From Desulfobotulus alkaliphilus (GTDB lineage Bacteria > Desulfobacterota > Desulfobacteria > Desulfobacterales > ASO4-4), in contig NZ_VLLC01000006.1 in the NCBI RefSeq assembly GCF_007830435.1, forward strand, positions 56,404 to 120,403: a DNA stretch of 64,000 nt, written 5' to 3'. Made by a program: the position numbers and the translations under genes. Under the pieces are notes generated by a model. The model was given only the letters and a program-made list of their open reading frames with translations, was not told where the DNA came from and did no database searches. Of this stretch, positions 23,064-33,756 are shown in pieces; position 1 is the first letter of the stretch, and each line of letters starts with the position of its first letter.

Positions 23064-25064
23064 ATGCTGCAGGGACCAGGAATGCGCCAGCGAATTTTCA
23101 CGGGTATTGCCGCCCTGGCCATCCTTGCCATGGCAACAGGGGGTATAGCCTTTTTCAATCTCATGCAGGTCCGCAGCCATGCGGAAACCCTCACAAAGCA
23201 CAACCTGCCCCAGCTTCAGATCGGCCACCAGATCCATCAGGAAGTCTCCCTGACCGGCTACCACATCCTCAACTACATTCTTCACGCAGATGCGGATGCG
23301 TGGGAAAGGGCCCGCCAGTCGACCCTTGCCTGCAACCGGATTCTCGAAAATGGAAAAGCACTGGCCCAGAAAAAAGGACTCCACGGATTTCAAAGACAGA
23401 TTCTTGAAATGCAAAGGGCACTGGACCACTACAGTCAGGCCCTTTCCGACATTGGACTTGCCATTGAAAGTATAGAAAAAAATCATAACTTTGCCAAAAA
23501 AGCCTCCCATGCCTTTGTTCAGAACATCCATGCCTATATGGACATGCAGTGGGCGGAGCTGGACCGGCAGATTGAATCGGTTTTCACAGGGATCCCCCTG
23601 CTGCGGGAAGGGCTGAACCTTTCCACGGAAGAAGAGCTGATCATCCGCCAGCAGCGGCTTCTGGCGGGCTCCCGCATACTGGACATGGGCCGGATGATAG
23701 AAAACGAGTTGTGGAAGGGCGAAGTCCATCGCAGCCCCTCCCTTCTGGCCCGCCTACTCCCCCGCATCCCTGCTCTCCAGCAGAGCATGACAGAACTTCT
23801 GCTAGTTACAAGACAACGCCACAATACCGAGCTTCTGAATACGGCCATGGCATCCATGGAAGAAACCGGCCTTGCCATCAGCAACCTTATTGAAATCAGA
23901 AAAAATGTGGAAAAAGCCCTCTTCGATCACAACACAGCCTATGGCGAGCTGTTCCATCTTGCCGGAAGTATCGCAGATCAGGCCCATGAAAATGCCATGC
24001 AGGGAGGAAACCGCACCCGCGCCATTGCCGATGGCTTTGTGAAGTTTCTTGTGCCTTCAGGCTTGATAGCCATCTGTATTCTTATGGTGCTTTACGTTCA
24101 GGTGGCCCACCTTGAAAAACAGAGAAGGGAAATGAACCAGCTCAGCCTCCTTGCGGAAAAACTCCAAAAAGCGCCCACACCCGAGGCTGCGGCAGAACTC
24201 ACCTTTAATGGGTGCAGAAAGCTATTTTATGAAGACTCCGGCATGGTGGCCCTGCTGGACGGGGATGGTCCCCCCCTGTGGCAAAAAGCATGGGGAAAAA
24301 AGCCTCCGGGTATTGCAGACCCTGGCGCTAAAAAATTAAACAGAAAAAGGGATACGGCCACAAAGGGGATCTTTTTTCACTCCATCCAGCCCCAGGAAGG
24401 GCCATCGGCCTTCTTAGCGATCAGGTTCCGCCACGGCTTTCCCATGCAGAGGCAGGCCGCAGGCGCAGCCCTTGCCCGCAACGTGGCAGATCACCTTAGC
24501 GCCAGCCTCAATGCCCTGCATCTCATGGAAAAACTCCGCATGGAATCCATCACCGATGCCCTCACGGGCCTTTACAACCGCAGGTACATGGAAGAAACCC
24601 TCCGCCGGGAGTTTTTACGCTGCCAGCGGAAAAACTGCTGCCTCAGTCTTCTTCTGCTGGATGCAGACCATTTCAAAAGGGTGAATGATACCCATGGCCA
24701 TGAAACGGGCGACCTTGTACTTATCCAGCTTGCCTCTCTCCTGAAACAGGATGTACGGGCCGATGATGTGGCCTGCCGCATCGGCGGTGAGGAATTCCTC
24801 CTCATCCTGCCGGGACTCTGCCCGGACTCCGCCCTTAAAAGGGCCGAAGAAATCCGAAGGCTCGTTTCCCTCACACCCACAGAGACCGAAGATGGCAGAA
24901 AAATTTCCATCACCGTTTCCATGGGCCTTGCCGTGTATCCCTATGATGCAAAAGATCCCGAAGGACTGATCCGTGTAGCAGACAAGGGGCTGTATGCGGC
25001 CAAGACCTCAGGCAGAAATCGGGTCTGCCGTTATGCTGAAGAAACAGCCCTTGGGCAGGTCTAA
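23064..25064 (+). CDS. HBM-type membrane diguanylate cyclase
   Basis: A 666-aa protein that should make cyclic di-GMP. Membrane segments near 10-32 and 325-345 flank a ~290-residue all-helical periplasmic sensor. A ~150-residue cytoplasmic linker (possible GAF-like: AAELTFNGCRKLFYEDSG) leads to a GGDEF domain with DALTGLYNRRYMEE and active-site RIGGEEFLLILPG. The sensor resembles those of the MCPs at 25395 and 29980 (NLPQLQIGHQIH, TGYHI, LVTRQRHN, AYGELFHLA), consistent with the helical bimodular (HBM) class that in McpS binds TCA-cycle acids. The ribosome site GAAAGGAAG lies just after the repeat element. Confidence 0.9.
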   Translation: MLQGPGMRQRIFTGIAALAILAMATGGIAFFNLMQVRSHAETLTKHNLPQLQIGHQIHQEVSLTGYHILNYILHADADAWERARQSTLACNRILENGKALAQKKGLHGFQRQILEMQRALDHYSQALSDIGLAIESIEKNHNFAKKASHAFVQNIHAYMDMQWAELDRQIESVFTGIPLLREGLNLSTEEELIIRQQRLLAGSRILDMGRMIENELWKGEVHRSPSLLARLLPRIPALQQSMTELLLVTRQRHNTELLNTAMASMEETGLAISNLIEIRKNVEKALFDHNTAYGELFHLAGSIADQAHENAMQGGNRTRAIADGFVKFLVPSGLIAICILMVLYVQVAHLEKQRREMNQLSLLAEKLQKAPTPEAAAELTFNGCRKLFYEDSGMVALLDGDGPPLWQKAWGKKPPGIADPGAKKLNRKRDTATKGIFFHSIQPQEGPSAFLAIRFRHGFPMQRQAAGAALARNVADHLSASLNALHLMEKLRMESITDALTGLYNRRYMEETLRREFLRCQRKNCCLSLLLLDADHFKRVNDTHGHETGDLVLIQLASLLKQDVRADDVACRIGGEEFLLILPGLCPDSALKRAEEIRRLVSLTPTETEDGRKISITVSMGLAVYPYDAKDPEGLIRVADKGLYAAKTSGRNRVCRYAEETALGQV

Positions 25065-25313
25065 ACATGTACGATCCGGAAAGGTCTTTGCCTTATCAAA
25101 ACAGCCTTAATATCTTTAGGGCCTTTAGGATAGAGACTTTAAGCATTTCAAAGGCTGCACCATAAAAAGGGCATCTCTGCCTGCCAAACTCAGATGCAGT
25201 CCCTGCAATCAGACCCCTTGCACCCTGTAAAAAAACCTGACTTCCCCACCACAAAACAGCAAGTCTGTACATAATATTCCCCCGCCACCAAAGGTATCTT
25301 ACGCCCCTTCTCT

Positions 25314-25330
25314 GTGGAACACTTATTGCT
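25314..25330 (+). promoter_or_regulatory. Probable sigma-54 promoter of the MCP gene
   Basis: TGTGGAACACTTATTGCTA has GG at 25316-25317 and GC at 25328-25329, 10 nt apart, with TTGC in the -12 box. The MCP start is ~65 nt downstream. The remaining gap 25065-25313 contains no gene or clear motif. Confidence 0.5.
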
Positions 25331-25394
25331 AAAACCCTTGAGAAGCTTCCCTTAAGGAGGCAGATAACCATTTGTGCCCACAGAGGAGGCAGTG

Positions 25395-27482
25395 ATGCTG
25401 AAAACCATGAAGTTGCGCACCCGACTGTTTGCAGGATTTGGCATTCTTACGGCCGTTATTTTCCTGATGAGCCTTGGCGCCGCCGTCAATCTTGGAAATA
25501 TCCGCTCCCAGACAGACGAACTCATCCATGAAAATCTCCCCCAGTGGTCCTTTGCCAACACCATTTATGCCCAGGTGGCAACCACCGGATACCATATGAC
25601 AGCCTATGAACTGAGCGGCAGTGAGGGGGATTTCAACGCTGCGGTGAATGCCTCTGGCCTTGCCCTGAAAACCGTGCAGGACGGCAGAAGAACCGATCTT
25701 GGAAAAAAAAATCCTGACTTTGCAAAAAAAATGCAGGACATGGAAAGCATTCTTTCCAGGTACCAGAACCTCATGAACCGCTCCCGGAGTGCTGCGGAAA
25801 ACATCCGGGAGAACCATAAGGCCGTGGCAAGATCTGCCGATCTTTTCATTGAAAACATCACTGGATACAACGGCATGCAGAAGGAAGCCATGGTGCAGCA
25901 GCTTGCCTCAGCCTTTGGCGACAGGGGAATGGTGAGGGCAGGGCTGAATCTGGCTTCCGAAGAGGAATTGCAGATCCGCCACGACCGTATTCAGGCAGGC
26001 AGCGACATTTTAAGCAGCGGCAATGCCCTGTATGCGGCCCTATGGGAGGCAGAATCCCGCAGAGACAGCGAGGCCCTCTCTGCTCTTCTGCCGGAAATCC
26101 ATCGGCTGCACCAAACCATGACAGAACTTGTGGAAGTAACCCGACAACCCCAGAACCTCAAGCAGCTCAGGGCTTCCATGGGAGCGCTGGACACCAATGT
26201 CAGCGCCGTTGAAAGCCTGATACGTTTGCGTCAGGGCGCCGTGGAAACAACAAGGGCCCAGAACCTTGCCTACAATGAACTCCTCAGCCTTGCCACGTCT
26301 CTTTCCAGTGAAGCCCACGGCCATGCCATGGAAGGGGGCGGGCAAACCAACCTTATTGTGCAGGGTTCCATGAAAACCCTCATACAGATGGCTGCAGCAG
26401 GCCTTATACTTGCCATTGTCCTCTCCTTCTTCATCATCCGGGCCATCACCGCCCCCATCCGGGAAACATCCCTTCTGCTGAAGGATATTGCCGAAGGTGA
26501 AGGAGATCTTACCAGAAGGCTTCATGTAAAAACCCGTGATGAAATGGGAGAAATGGCTGAATGGTTCAATCGTTTTGCGGAAAATATCCGGAAAATGGTT
26601 CAGCAGATCAGCCATAAGTCAGCGGACCTCAGCACAACAGCCAGAGAACTGACAACGCTTTCCGTCAGCATGGATGAAGAATCCGTGCATACCCGCAGCC
26701 TTTCAAAAAATACGGAAAGCTCCCTGTCCAGCACCAGCCGGGATATGCAGGATGTGGCCGCCGCCGTATCCCAGGCTTCGGGCAACCTTTCCACCATTGC
26801 AGCAGCCAGCGAAGAAATGACGGCCAGCATTTCAGAAATAGCCAGAAACGCTTCCAGTGCCAGTGACATTGCCAAAAAAGCCGCCATTGAAGGGGCTTCC
26901 GCCTCAGAACGCATGGCCAGCCTCGGTGCCTCTGCCCGCAGCATCGACAAGGTGACCGAAGCCATTGAGGCCATTTCCGCCCAGATCAACCTTCTGGCCC
27001 TGAACGCCACCATTGAGGCGGCCCGGGCAGGAGAGGCAGGCAGGGGCTTTGCCGTTGTTGCCAATGAAATCAAGGAGCTGGCCAGACAGACCGGCGAATC
27101 CACCCAGGAAATCAAATCCCGCATTGAAGACATTCAGGAGAGCAGCAGAAACTCCGAGCAGGAGATCATCGGTATCACAAAGATCATCAACGAGATTGAG
27201 GATATTGTGACCAGCATAGCCGCCGCCGTAGAAGAACAGGCCTTTACCATGCAGGAGGTAGCGGCCAATATTGGTGAAGCCGCTGCGGGTATCTCCGAGG
27301 TCAATGACAAGGTGGGGGCATCTGCAGGACGCATCGGGGAGGCCAGCCATGAAACCACAGAGGTTGCCCGTGCCGCCACCCGCATGGAGTCCGGCAGTCA
27401 CGGGGTCAGAAAAGGCGCCGAAGAACTGGCGGGCCTTGCGGAATCCCTGAAGGTCATGGTGGGCCGTTTCAGGACATCCTGA
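25395..27482 (+). CDS. Methyl-accepting chemotaxis protein (HBM-type sensor)
   Basis: A 695-aa chemoreceptor. The ATG at 25395 follows GAGGAGG; a GTG 21 nt upstream overlaps that site. Order: membrane helix (~10-32), helical HBM-like ligand domain (~35-330), second membrane helix (~338-358), HAMP, then a long signalling coiled coil with hairpin tip [20 protein letters not shown] and methylation-type helices. No CheR-tethering pentapeptide is seen at the C-terminus (ends GRFRTS). The EAL protein gene follows after 52 nt, so chemotaxis and cyclic di-GMP control may respond to the same ligand. Confidence 0.94.
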   Translation: MLKTMKLRTRLFAGFGILTAVIFLMSLGAAVNLGNIRSQTDELIHENLPQWSFANTIYAQVATTGYHMTAYELSGSEGDFNAAVNASGLALKTVQDGRRTDLGKKNPDFAKKMQDMESILSRYQNLMNRSRSAAENIRENHKAVARSADLFIENITGYNGMQKEAMVQQLASAFGDRGMVRAGLNLASEEELQIRHDRIQAGSDILSSGNALYAALWEAESRRDSEALSALLPEIHRLHQTMTELVEVTRQPQNLKQLRASMGALDTNVSAVESLIRLRQGAVETTRAQNLAYNELLSLATSLSSEAHGHAMEGGGQTNLIVQGSMKTLIQMAAAGLILAIVLSFFIIRAITAPIRETSLLLKDIAEGEGDLTRRLHVKTRDEMGEMAEWFNRFAENIRKMVQQISHKSADLSTTARELTTLSVSMDEESVHTRSLSKNTESSLSSTSRDMQDVAAAVSQASGNLSTIAAASEEMTASISEIARNASSASDIAKKAAIEGASASERMASLGASARSIDKVTEAIEAISAQINLLALNATIEAARAGEAGRGFAVVANEIKELARQTGESTQEIKSRIEDIQESSRNSEQEIIGITKIINEIEDIVTSIAAAVEEQAFTMQEVAANIGEAAAGISEVNDKVGASAGRIGEASHETTEVARAATRMESGSHGVRKGAEELAGLAESLKVMVGRFRTS

Positions 27483-27534
27483 AGCAAAAAATCCGGATGC
27501 GGGCAGGCAGATTAAAAAAAGTGAGGATACCTCC

Positions 27535-28857
27535 ATGAACGTCGTGCAGCTTGACAATGACTATGCCGACAAAGATTCCTTTGAGCTGGTGGAAATAGAA
27601 CCCTTCCTTTATGAAAGGGATGGCCGCTGGCATGCCCGCTTTGAAGACATGACACTCTCATCGGTTTTTCAGCCCCTTTTCAGCCCTGCCCATCAGGCCT
27701 GCGTGGGCATGGAAGCGCTGGTACGTGTTCAGAACAGTCAGGGCAGCCACATTCCCCCTCCCCGGCTTTTTTCAGGAAAAAACCGGAAACGCATTGTGCT
27801 GGCAGACCGTATCTGCCGCCTGCTCCATGCAAAAAACTATCTTGACCTGAAGCGGAATGACTTCTGGTTATCCGTCAACATTGCCCATGAAGTGGCTGTC
27901 CACGGCCGCAGCTATGGACCTTTTCTTAAAGAAGTATTTTCAAAACTTGCCATCCGGCCCGAAAGCATTGTCCTTGAGATCATGGAGCACCCCGTGGAAG
28001 ACCCCCTTCTCCTTGATTCCGCCCTGGCCTTTTACCGAAAAATTGGCTGCCATATTGCTCTGGATGACTTCGGTGCGGGCCGGTCCCATTTTGACCGGGT
28101 CTGGCGGCTCAATCCCCAGATTGTTAAGCTGGACAGAAATCTCATTGCCCATGCCAGTAAAAACGCCCGCATCAAACATATCTTCTGCGGTATGGTTTCC
28201 CTGCTCCAGCAGAGCGGCAGCCTTGTGCTGGTAGAAGGAATTGAAAGCGAGGAAGAGGCTGTCATCGTCCTTGAGGCAGGGGCAGATCTGGTTCAGGGCT
28301 ACTATTTTGAAAAACCCGGCCCAAGTCCGTCCTTTGATTTCAAAGGCTGGGGAAACCTTTACAGAAAGTACCACAGAAACACCGCACTGACGGAAGAGAA
28401 AAACCATGACCGGTATGCCCTGCTGGGAGAAGCCTTCAGCAAGGGATGTGATGCCATTGCCAGAGGAAGCAGCCTTATGGATGCATGTAAAAATCTCCTT
28501 GAACACCCCGATGTGCTTCGCTGCTTCTGCCTCACTTCCGAAGGGCACCTTCTGGGAGAACCCGTTTTTCCAGATGCCGCATCCAGGGTTTCTCCTCCTT
28601 CCCTCATGCCCCTGATTCCCGGCAAAGCCAGGGACAATCTTTTCCGGCCCTATCTGAAAAACGCCCTGCGCTATCCGGGAAAGATCTGCCGGACCCGGCC
28701 CTACCGCTCATTTTTTCAGGACGGACTTTGTGTCACCCTTTCCCGGATGATCAGCAGTGAGGCATCCGGATACAGCATCATTTTCTGCTGCGACATACGG
28801 GAGCCATGGCAGAATTCCCCGGAAGAAACCCCGGAAACGTCCCTTTCCAGTATCTGA
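27535..28857 (+). CDS. EAL-domain protein, probable cyclic di-GMP phosphodiesterase
   Basis: A 440-aa soluble protein. The EAL domain (~40-265) keeps the key residues: EAL in GMEALVRV, Asn in LSVNIAHE, Glu in LEIMEHP, DD in ALDDFGAG, Lys in VKLDRNLI, Glu in VEGIESE and QGYYF. Catalysis is therefore plausible. The C-terminal ~160 residues (from about 285) resemble a PDC/Cache-like sensory fold (YRKYHRNTAL, then LRCFCLTSEGHLL, and ending in SGYSIIFCCDI), as in cytoplasmic EAL proteins with a C-terminal sensor. It follows an MCP and precedes CheW. A short hairpin (CCCTTTC/GAAAGGG, ~28842-28862) spans the stop and may terminate transcription. Confidence 0.88.
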   Translation: MNVVQLDNDYADKDSFELVEIEPFLYERDGRWHARFEDMTLSSVFQPLFSPAHQACVGMEALVRVQNSQGSHIPPPRLFSGKNRKRIVLADRICRLLHAKNYLDLKRNDFWLSVNIAHEVAVHGRSYGPFLKEVFSKLAIRPESIVLEIMEHPVEDPLLLDSALAFYRKIGCHIALDDFGAGRSHFDRVWRLNPQIVKLDRNLIAHASKNARIKHIFCGMVSLLQQSGSLVLVEGIESEEEAVIVLEAGADLVQGYYFEKPGPSPSFDFKGWGNLYRKYHRNTALTEEKNHDRYALLGEAFSKGCDAIARGSSLMDACKNLLEHPDVLRCFCLTSEGHLLGEPVFPDAASRVSPPSLMPLIPGKARDNLFRPYLKNALRYPGKICRTRPYRSFFQDGLCVTLSRMISSEASGYSIIFCCDIREPWQNSPEETPETSLSSI

Positions 28858-28938
28858 AAGGGGCAATGAAAAGAAATTTTTGAATATGCCATTTTTTCGA
28901 AACCGAAAATTATAAAATAACTATTACCATTTAATCCT

Positions 28939-28958
28939 TTGTGAGAACATGCTCACAA
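28939..28958. promoter_or_regulatory. Inverted repeat upstream of cheW
   Basis: TTGTGAG (28939-28945), spacer AACATG, CTCACAA (28952-28958): a perfect 7-bp dyad in the AT-rich gap 28861-29013. Likely an operator; the spacing does not fit CRP. Confidence 0.4.
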
Positions 28959-29013
28959 TAGCATTCTGTAAAAATATTTTAATAAAAAGCATCATAATTA
29001 AGAGGTATACTTT

Positions 29014-29499
29014 ATGGAAAATCAAAGTTTAAGCGGTACATACCTGACATTTTCTTTGGGAGAAGAGAATTACGGCATAGTAATTATCAAGGTTAAGGAA
29101 ATCATCGGTATGATGACCATTACCTCCGTGCCACAAACGCCGGATTTTATTAAGGGGGTCATAAACCTAAGGGGCAAGGTTATTCCCGTTGTGGATCTTC
29201 GCCTTAAGTTTTCCATGCCACCCACGGATTACACGGACCGGACCTGTATCATTGTCGTTGAAGTATGGAGCCTCTCCTCCTCCATCCAGATGGGCTGTGT
29301 TGTGGACTCTGTGTCCGAGGTACTGAACATCAAGGCCGAAGACATAGAACCTGCCCCTTCCTTTGGAACAAAACTCAATACGGATTATATTCTCGGCATG
29401 GCCAAAATGGACGGCAAGGTCAATATCCTCCTGGACATCGACAGCATCCTGACCACCGAGGAAGTTGACTTCCTCAATGCAGAAAAAACGAACGACTAA
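29014..29499 (+). CDS. cheW: Chemotaxis adaptor CheW
   Basis: A 161-aa single CheW domain linking chemoreceptors to CheA. Typical segments: YLTFSLGEENYGIVIIKVKEII, TSVPQTPDFIKGVINLRG, IPVVDLRLKF, CIIVVEV and GCVVDSVSEVLNI. The 5' part and its leader are AT-richer than neighbouring genes. No CheA, CheR or CheB gene lies in the window, so it serves receptors with a kinase encoded elsewhere. A 599-bp duplicated segment begins 30 nt after its stop. Confidence 0.95.
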   Translation: MENQSLSGTYLTFSLGEENYGIVIIKVKEIIGMMTITSVPQTPDFIKGVINLRGKVIPVVDLRLKFSMPPTDYTDRTCIIVVEVWSLSSSIQMGCVVDSVSEVLNIKAEDIEPAPSFGTKLNTDYILGMAKMDGKVNILLDIDSILTTEEVDFLNAEKTND

Positions 29500-29528
29500 A
29501 CCCAGTAAACAATCAGCAGGAGAACAGA

Positions 29529-29812
29529 TTTTTCAAAAAACCGACAATGTGTAAAGATTTCTGTCACCGATACGGAGGAGGGTATGCATCTGACATTGCC
29601 CATGGACACAGTGAGGCTCAGCCAGAATCAGGCAGCATCTTTTTTCGATCTCCCATCCCCCGTCCGAGGAGCATCCCAGGCCCAGGAGCTGGGACTTGCA
29701 CCTGTTGTGGCCCACAGAGTCATAAAAAACCTTTGGCGGCAGCCTGCATCCTGTCAAAACCGGAGAGCTTTCCGGTGAAATCCAGGGTTTTCTCCCCTAC
29801 CCCAAGTGTTGA
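29529..29812 (+). pseudogene. Remnant of receiver-kinase 3' end
   Basis: The last ~94 codons of the 39027 gene without any start or upstream part. Reading in that frame breaks by one extra A near 29730 (GTCATAAAAAACC against GTCATAGAAACC in the intact copy). The old stop TGA is at 29810-29812. Not expected to make a functional product. Confidence 0.85.
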
Positions 29813-30127
29813 CAGGACCGGAATTTGCATACCCTGCGTCCATATAAGACCCCCTGATATACCCGTGGCTCCTGCAGGATCAAAACCCAAAAAGTCCTTT
29901 AAAATTCAGGGGCTTTCAACCTTAAAGAGGAGCTGCACCCGGAAAACTTCTGTCAACTCTTTCAAAAAGGAAAAATTCCATGAAAAAATCCTGGACCATA
30001 GGAAAAAAACTCATCACGGCTTTCCTTTCCGTTTCCCTCATCACCCTCTTTGTGGGCCTTGTCAGTTTTGTCAGCATGTTCCGCGTATCCGGTGTGGCAG
30101 AAAACCTTGCCCAAAGCAGTGTACCCG
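29529..30127 (+). repeat. 599-bp direct repeat, left copy
   Basis: Matches 39890-40488 over its full length with roughly 8 percent scattered differences. It joins the 3' end of a receiver-kinase gene (intact at 39027) to the 5' end of an MCP gene (intact here). Homology stops sharply on both sides: upstream at TTTTTCAAAAAACCGAC, downstream at GTACCCG. Confidence 0.95.
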
Positions 30128-32028
30128 CCGTAGCCGTGGCAAACGATGTGGAACGCATGGCCATGATGACCATGTATGCCTCCCGCGGATACGCCTACAC
30201 GGAAAACAGGGAATTTCTTCGGGCCGCAAGGGAGAGCCTTGCCCTCACCATGGAACACATCAGGGAAGCCAGTGCCCATGCCACCGCAAGAAACATGGCC
30301 TTTCTTTCGGACAATGCGGATACTGCGGCAAGGGCCACGGAAGCCTACGGCCAGCTTCTGGACCAGACGGTACAGCAGACTGAAATCATTGGCAGGGCTG
30401 TCTTAAGTGCCGATGGGGCAGCAGAACAGTTCGTGCAGAGCATGGAGGCCTATCTCGGGGTGCAGGAAAGGGCCATGGAAAGCTTTCTTGAACAAAACCT
30501 TTCTACGGCAGAAAGGTCCATGAGCGAAGAAGGCCGCCGCTTCATCCGTGACGAGGTGTGGATACGCACCATCAGAATCAAGGCCGGAAACGACATTCTG
30601 GATCTGGGAACCGCCATCATCACAGACACCTGGCGGGCCATTGCGGGCAGGGACGTGCAGCGGTTCAGGCAGACCATGGAGCGCTTTGACGGACTCAACC
30701 GCAGCCTTGAAGATCTGATACGGGTAACCCGGCAGGAGCACAACCTGAGACTGCTCCAGACCTGCCTCAGGGCGGCTTCGGACTACCATGAAAACATGGA
30801 AATTTTTCTTAATGCGTGGCTGGAGCGGGAAGCGCTGGGGGAACAGAGAAACAGGGCTGCGGAACAGGTGCTGCAGGCGGCCTCAGCTACGGCTGCCGCA
30901 GGCATTGCGGACACAGGGCAGGCCGCCCTTTCCGTGACCCAACAACTGGGCCTTGCCTCCACCATCATCAGTATTTCTGCAATTTTTGCCGTAGCTGCGG
31001 CCATCGGCCTTGGCCTTATCATCACACGGAGCATCAATACCAATTTAAGCCGCATCATTGGAGGCCTTAACGAAGGTTCAGATCAGGTGGCTTCGGCTTC
31101 GGGTCAGATATCTTCCGCCAGCATCTCCCTTGCCGAAGGCGCCAGCGAGCAGGCCGCATCCATAGAAGAAACTTCTTCTTCCATGGAAGAAATATCTTCC
31201 ATGATCAAACAGAATGCGGACAATGCAGGGGAAGCAAATACCCTTATGGGTCAGACAAGGGAGGTGGTAAACACCGCCACTGCCTCCATGGCCGAGCTTA
31301 CCGGCTCCATGACAGACATTTCAAAGGCCAGCGACGAAACCTCTAAAATCATAAAAACCATAGACGAGATCGCCTTCCAGACCAACCTGCTGGCCCTCAA
31401 TGCCGCCGTTGAGGCGGCCCGCGCCGGGGAAGCAGGTGCCGGTTTTGCCGTGGTTGCCGATGAGGTGAGAAACCTTGCCATGCGGGCTGCGGAAGCGGCA
31501 AAAAACACAGCAGAACTCATTGATGGTACGGTGAAAAAGGTACAGCAGGGAAGCGAGCTTGTCAGCCGCACCAACAGCGCCTTCAGTGAGGTAGCTTCCA
31601 GCAACACCCAGGTGGGTCAGCTTGTGGCGGAAATTGCCGCCGCCTCCAAGGAGCAGGCACAGGGCATAGAACAGATCAACAGGGCCGTTGCGGAAATGGA
31701 TAAGGTTGTACAGCATAATGCAGCCAATGCCGAGGAATCCGCTTCCGCTTCCGAAGAAATGAATGCACAGGCCGAACAGATGAAATCCATGGTTCAGGAA
31801 CTGGTGGCCATGGTGGGTGGTGCTGCTGCCAGTGCCAGAAGGCATTCCTATGGCACGACCCATTACAGGGAAGAAAGCCAGAACCGCCCGTCCCCTGCAA
31901 GGACACAGGCTCCGGCAAGGCTGAATCAGGACAGAAGCCTGAAACGCCCCGCCCAAACCAAAGGCAAAGAAATCAACCCAAAGCAGGTGATCCCCATGGA
32001 TGACGACGATGATTTCACCCGCTTCTGA
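29980..32028 (+). CDS. Methyl-accepting chemotaxis protein with C-terminal tether motif
   Basis: A 682-aa chemoreceptor. An N-terminal membrane helix (~10-32), ~290-residue helical periplasmic domain, second membrane helix (~322-345) and signalling domain with tip [20 protein letters not shown]. The sensor shares its layout with the 23064 and 25395 proteins ([20 protein letters not shown]). The C-terminus is a flexible basic linker ending in an acidic stretch and DFTRF, which looks like a CheR/CheB-tethering pentapeptide. The start has AAAAGGAAAA. The first ~50 codons lie in the 599-bp repeat; a truncated copy of them is at 40341. Confidence 0.94.
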   Translation: MKKSWTIGKKLITAFLSVSLITLFVGLVSFVSMFRVSGVAENLAQSSVPAVAVANDVERMAMMTMYASRGYAYTENREFLRAARESLALTMEHIREASAHATARNMAFLSDNADTAARATEAYGQLLDQTVQQTEIIGRAVLSADGAAEQFVQSMEAYLGVQERAMESFLEQNLSTAERSMSEEGRRFIRDEVWIRTIRIKAGNDILDLGTAIITDTWRAIAGRDVQRFRQTMERFDGLNRSLEDLIRVTRQEHNLRLLQTCLRAASDYHENMEIFLNAWLEREALGEQRNRAAEQVLQAASATAAAGIADTGQAALSVTQQLGLASTIISISAIFAVAAAIGLGLIITRSINTNLSRIIGGLNEGSDQVASASGQISSASISLAEGASEQAASIEETSSSMEEISSMIKQNADNAGEANTLMGQTREVVNTATASMAELTGSMTDISKASDETSKIIKTIDEIAFQTNLLALNAAVEAARAGEAGAGFAVVADEVRNLAMRAAEAAKNTAELIDGTVKKVQQGSELVSRTNSAFSEVASSNTQVGQLVAEIAAASKEQAQGIEQINRAVAEMDKVVQHNAANAEESASASEEMNAQAEQMKSMVQELVAMVGGAAASARRHSYGTTHYREESQNRPSPARTQAPARLNQDRSLKRPAQTKGKEINPKQVIPMDDDDDFTRF

Positions 32029-32084
32029 TAAATGAAGAATGGGAAGTGAGAAGTTCTTGCAAAGGGCAATGAAAGGAAAAAACC

Positions 32085-33353
32085 ATGAAACCTAAGGCCG
32101 ACCGGTCTTCCCACGGCATCTGGGCCGTGGATTTCAAAATTACCATCTCCTTTATTGCCATGGTCAGCATTATTCTCTGCGTGGGTATGGCGGGCTTTGG
32201 CGCCGTTTCCATGCTGCAGACATCCTTAAAAAATTTTGGAGAAAACCGCATACCGGACTTAAAGGCTCTGGCTGTCCTGAACCAGCACCGCATGGCCATA
32301 CGTGGTGATACCTTTGCCGTCAGCCTTCTCCTTCATGAAAAGGCTGATGCAAAAGCCTATGGAGCCATCAGGGTACATCAGCAGGAAGCCTGGAAATATA
32401 TAGATGAAGCCTGGCTGGCCCTGCGGACCAACCCCAGACAGTCAGAAAAGGGAATCGAGCTTATTCGGCGTGCTGAAGCGGACTACGATGCCTGGCGCAG
32501 CATCCACCGGCGCATGGACACGGTTCTGCAGCAACTGGCGGACCCTGCCAACAGCCTGCGGCAGACGGAGCTGCACCATCAGTACATGCAGCTCACGGCA
32601 GAGGCCCTGCCCCTGTCCAACACCATATCCCTTACCTTTGACGGCCTCACGGATAACAATATTGCCAACACATCTGCCATGGTAGAACGCAGCCTTGGCA
32701 TTGCAGGCATCCTGCACAAGGGAGCCGTATTTTCCCTTCTGCTGGGTACTGGAATCTCGATTTTTCTTTTTATTCTGAGCCACAGGGCAAGGCAGGAATC
32801 CGCAAGGCAGAGATGGATAGCCCATCAGGATCTTGAACGGAGAAGGGCCAATCTTCAGGCCATTTTTGACACAGCCCCCGTGGGAATGATTCTTCTCAAC
32901 GGGGAGGGAAAGGTGCGACAGATCAACCCCGTTGTCTCAGGTATCACAGGCATGCCGGGAAGTTGCGGAATGTTCAGGCAGATTGGGGAATTTCTGAACT
33001 GCATCCATGCCCATTTACCGGAAAAGGGCTGCGGATACAGAAAGGAAGGCCCCTGCGGTCAGTGCCGTATCCGGGCAGCCCTTGAGTGCGCCCTTGAGGC
33101 CCGCAAGGAAATACGGGGCGTGGAAAGCGCCCATACCCTCAGCATACACGGAAGAACGGAGAATTTCTTTTTTCAGATCAGCGCAGCGCCCCTCTTTCTG
33201 GACGGCAGCAACCACGTTCTCCTGACCCTCTTTGACATCACAGACCACAAGGAAACCGAGGCGGAACTCCGCAGCAGCAACATGATGCTGGAAAAAACCA
33301 TCGCCCATGCCAGTAATCTGGCCAGAAAAGCCGCCCTCAGCTCCAGGGATTAA
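32085..33353 (+). CDS. Sensor protein truncated before its kinase domain
   Basis: A 422-aa protein. Membrane helices near 17-40 and 213-233 enclose a four-helix periplasmic sensor. A cytoplasmic PAS domain follows (~255-395) with a cysteine cluster (LNCIHAHLPEKGCGY, then GPCGQCRIR). The chain ends in a coiled coil (EKTIAHASNLARKAALSSRD) at the point where related hybrid kinases continue into the HisKA domain. No kinase follows; the stop overlaps the 3' end of an opposing toxin gene. It may be a decapitated hybrid kinase, or a protein that works through other kinases. The ribosome site AAAGGAAAAA is good. Confidence 0.75.
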   Translation: MKPKADRSSHGIWAVDFKITISFIAMVSIILCVGMAGFGAVSMLQTSLKNFGENRIPDLKALAVLNQHRMAIRGDTFAVSLLLHEKADAKAYGAIRVHQQEAWKYIDEAWLALRTNPRQSEKGIELIRRAEADYDAWRSIHRRMDTVLQQLADPANSLRQTELHHQYMQLTAEALPLSNTISLTFDGLTDNNIANTSAMVERSLGIAGILHKGAVFSLLLGTGISIFLFILSHRARQESARQRWIAHQDLERRRANLQAIFDTAPVGMILLNGEGKVRQINPVVSGITGMPGSCGMFRQIGEFLNCIHAHLPEKGCGYRKEGPCGQCRIRAALECALEARKEIRGVESAHTLSIHGRTENFFFQISAAPLFLDGSNHVLLTLFDITDHKETEAELRSSNMMLEKTIAHASNLARKAALSSRD

Positions 33354-33756
33354 GCATTTCTACACCGCTGCTTTCCATATCCTTTATATTTCTTGTCACC
33401 ACAACAAGATCATGGGATATCCCGGTAGCAGCGATAAGAGAATCCATGGTGGGCATTTTTAGTCCCGACTTTTCTGCCTTTGCCTGAATTTTACCCCAGA
33501 TGGCTGCGGTCTTTAAGTCAAAATTTATTATTTTATGCTGAAATCTTTTTTTCAAATCAAAGGAGACCCACCAGTGAAGATCGTTTCGCTTTTTACCTTC
33601 CGGCAGCTTTTCAATACCTCTATACAGTTCACCAATGGTCAAAACACTGATGAATAATTGTATTTCTTCAACACTGGAGATCCATTGAACTACTTTGGAA
33701 TCCGGATGCTTTTTAATCAGCTCCGAAATAACACATGTATCCAGAAGATAATTCAT
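33337..33756 (-). CDS. vapC: VapC-type PIN-domain toxin
   Basis: A 139-aa PIN endoribonuclease. The acidic active-site residues are visible: Asp in LLDTCVISE, Glu in ISVLTIGELYRG, Asp in MPTMDSLIAA and the C-terminal VVVTRNIKDM. Its ATG overlaps the antitoxin stop (ATGA), so the two are coupled. Its 3' end overlaps the truncated sensor gene by 17 nt. Confidence 0.92.
   Translation of the reverse strand: MNYLLDTCVISELIKKHPDSKVVQWISSVEEIQLFISVLTIGELYRGIEKLPEGKKRNDLHWWVSFDLKKRFQHKIINFDLKTAAIWGKIQAKAEKSGLKMPTMDSLIAATGISHDLVVVTRNIKDMESSGVEMLNPWS

Noticed and set aside
22728-23729. A 333-codon minus-strand frame through the palindromic element and the cyclase gene
   Set aside because: It is antisense to the diguanylate cyclase and its end lies in the repeat; the residues shared with frames at 4166 and 53668 come from the repeat, not from a protein family.
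28939-28958. CRP binding site before cheW
   Set aside because: TGTGA and TCACA are present but 8 nt apart instead of 6; kept only as an unassigned dyad.
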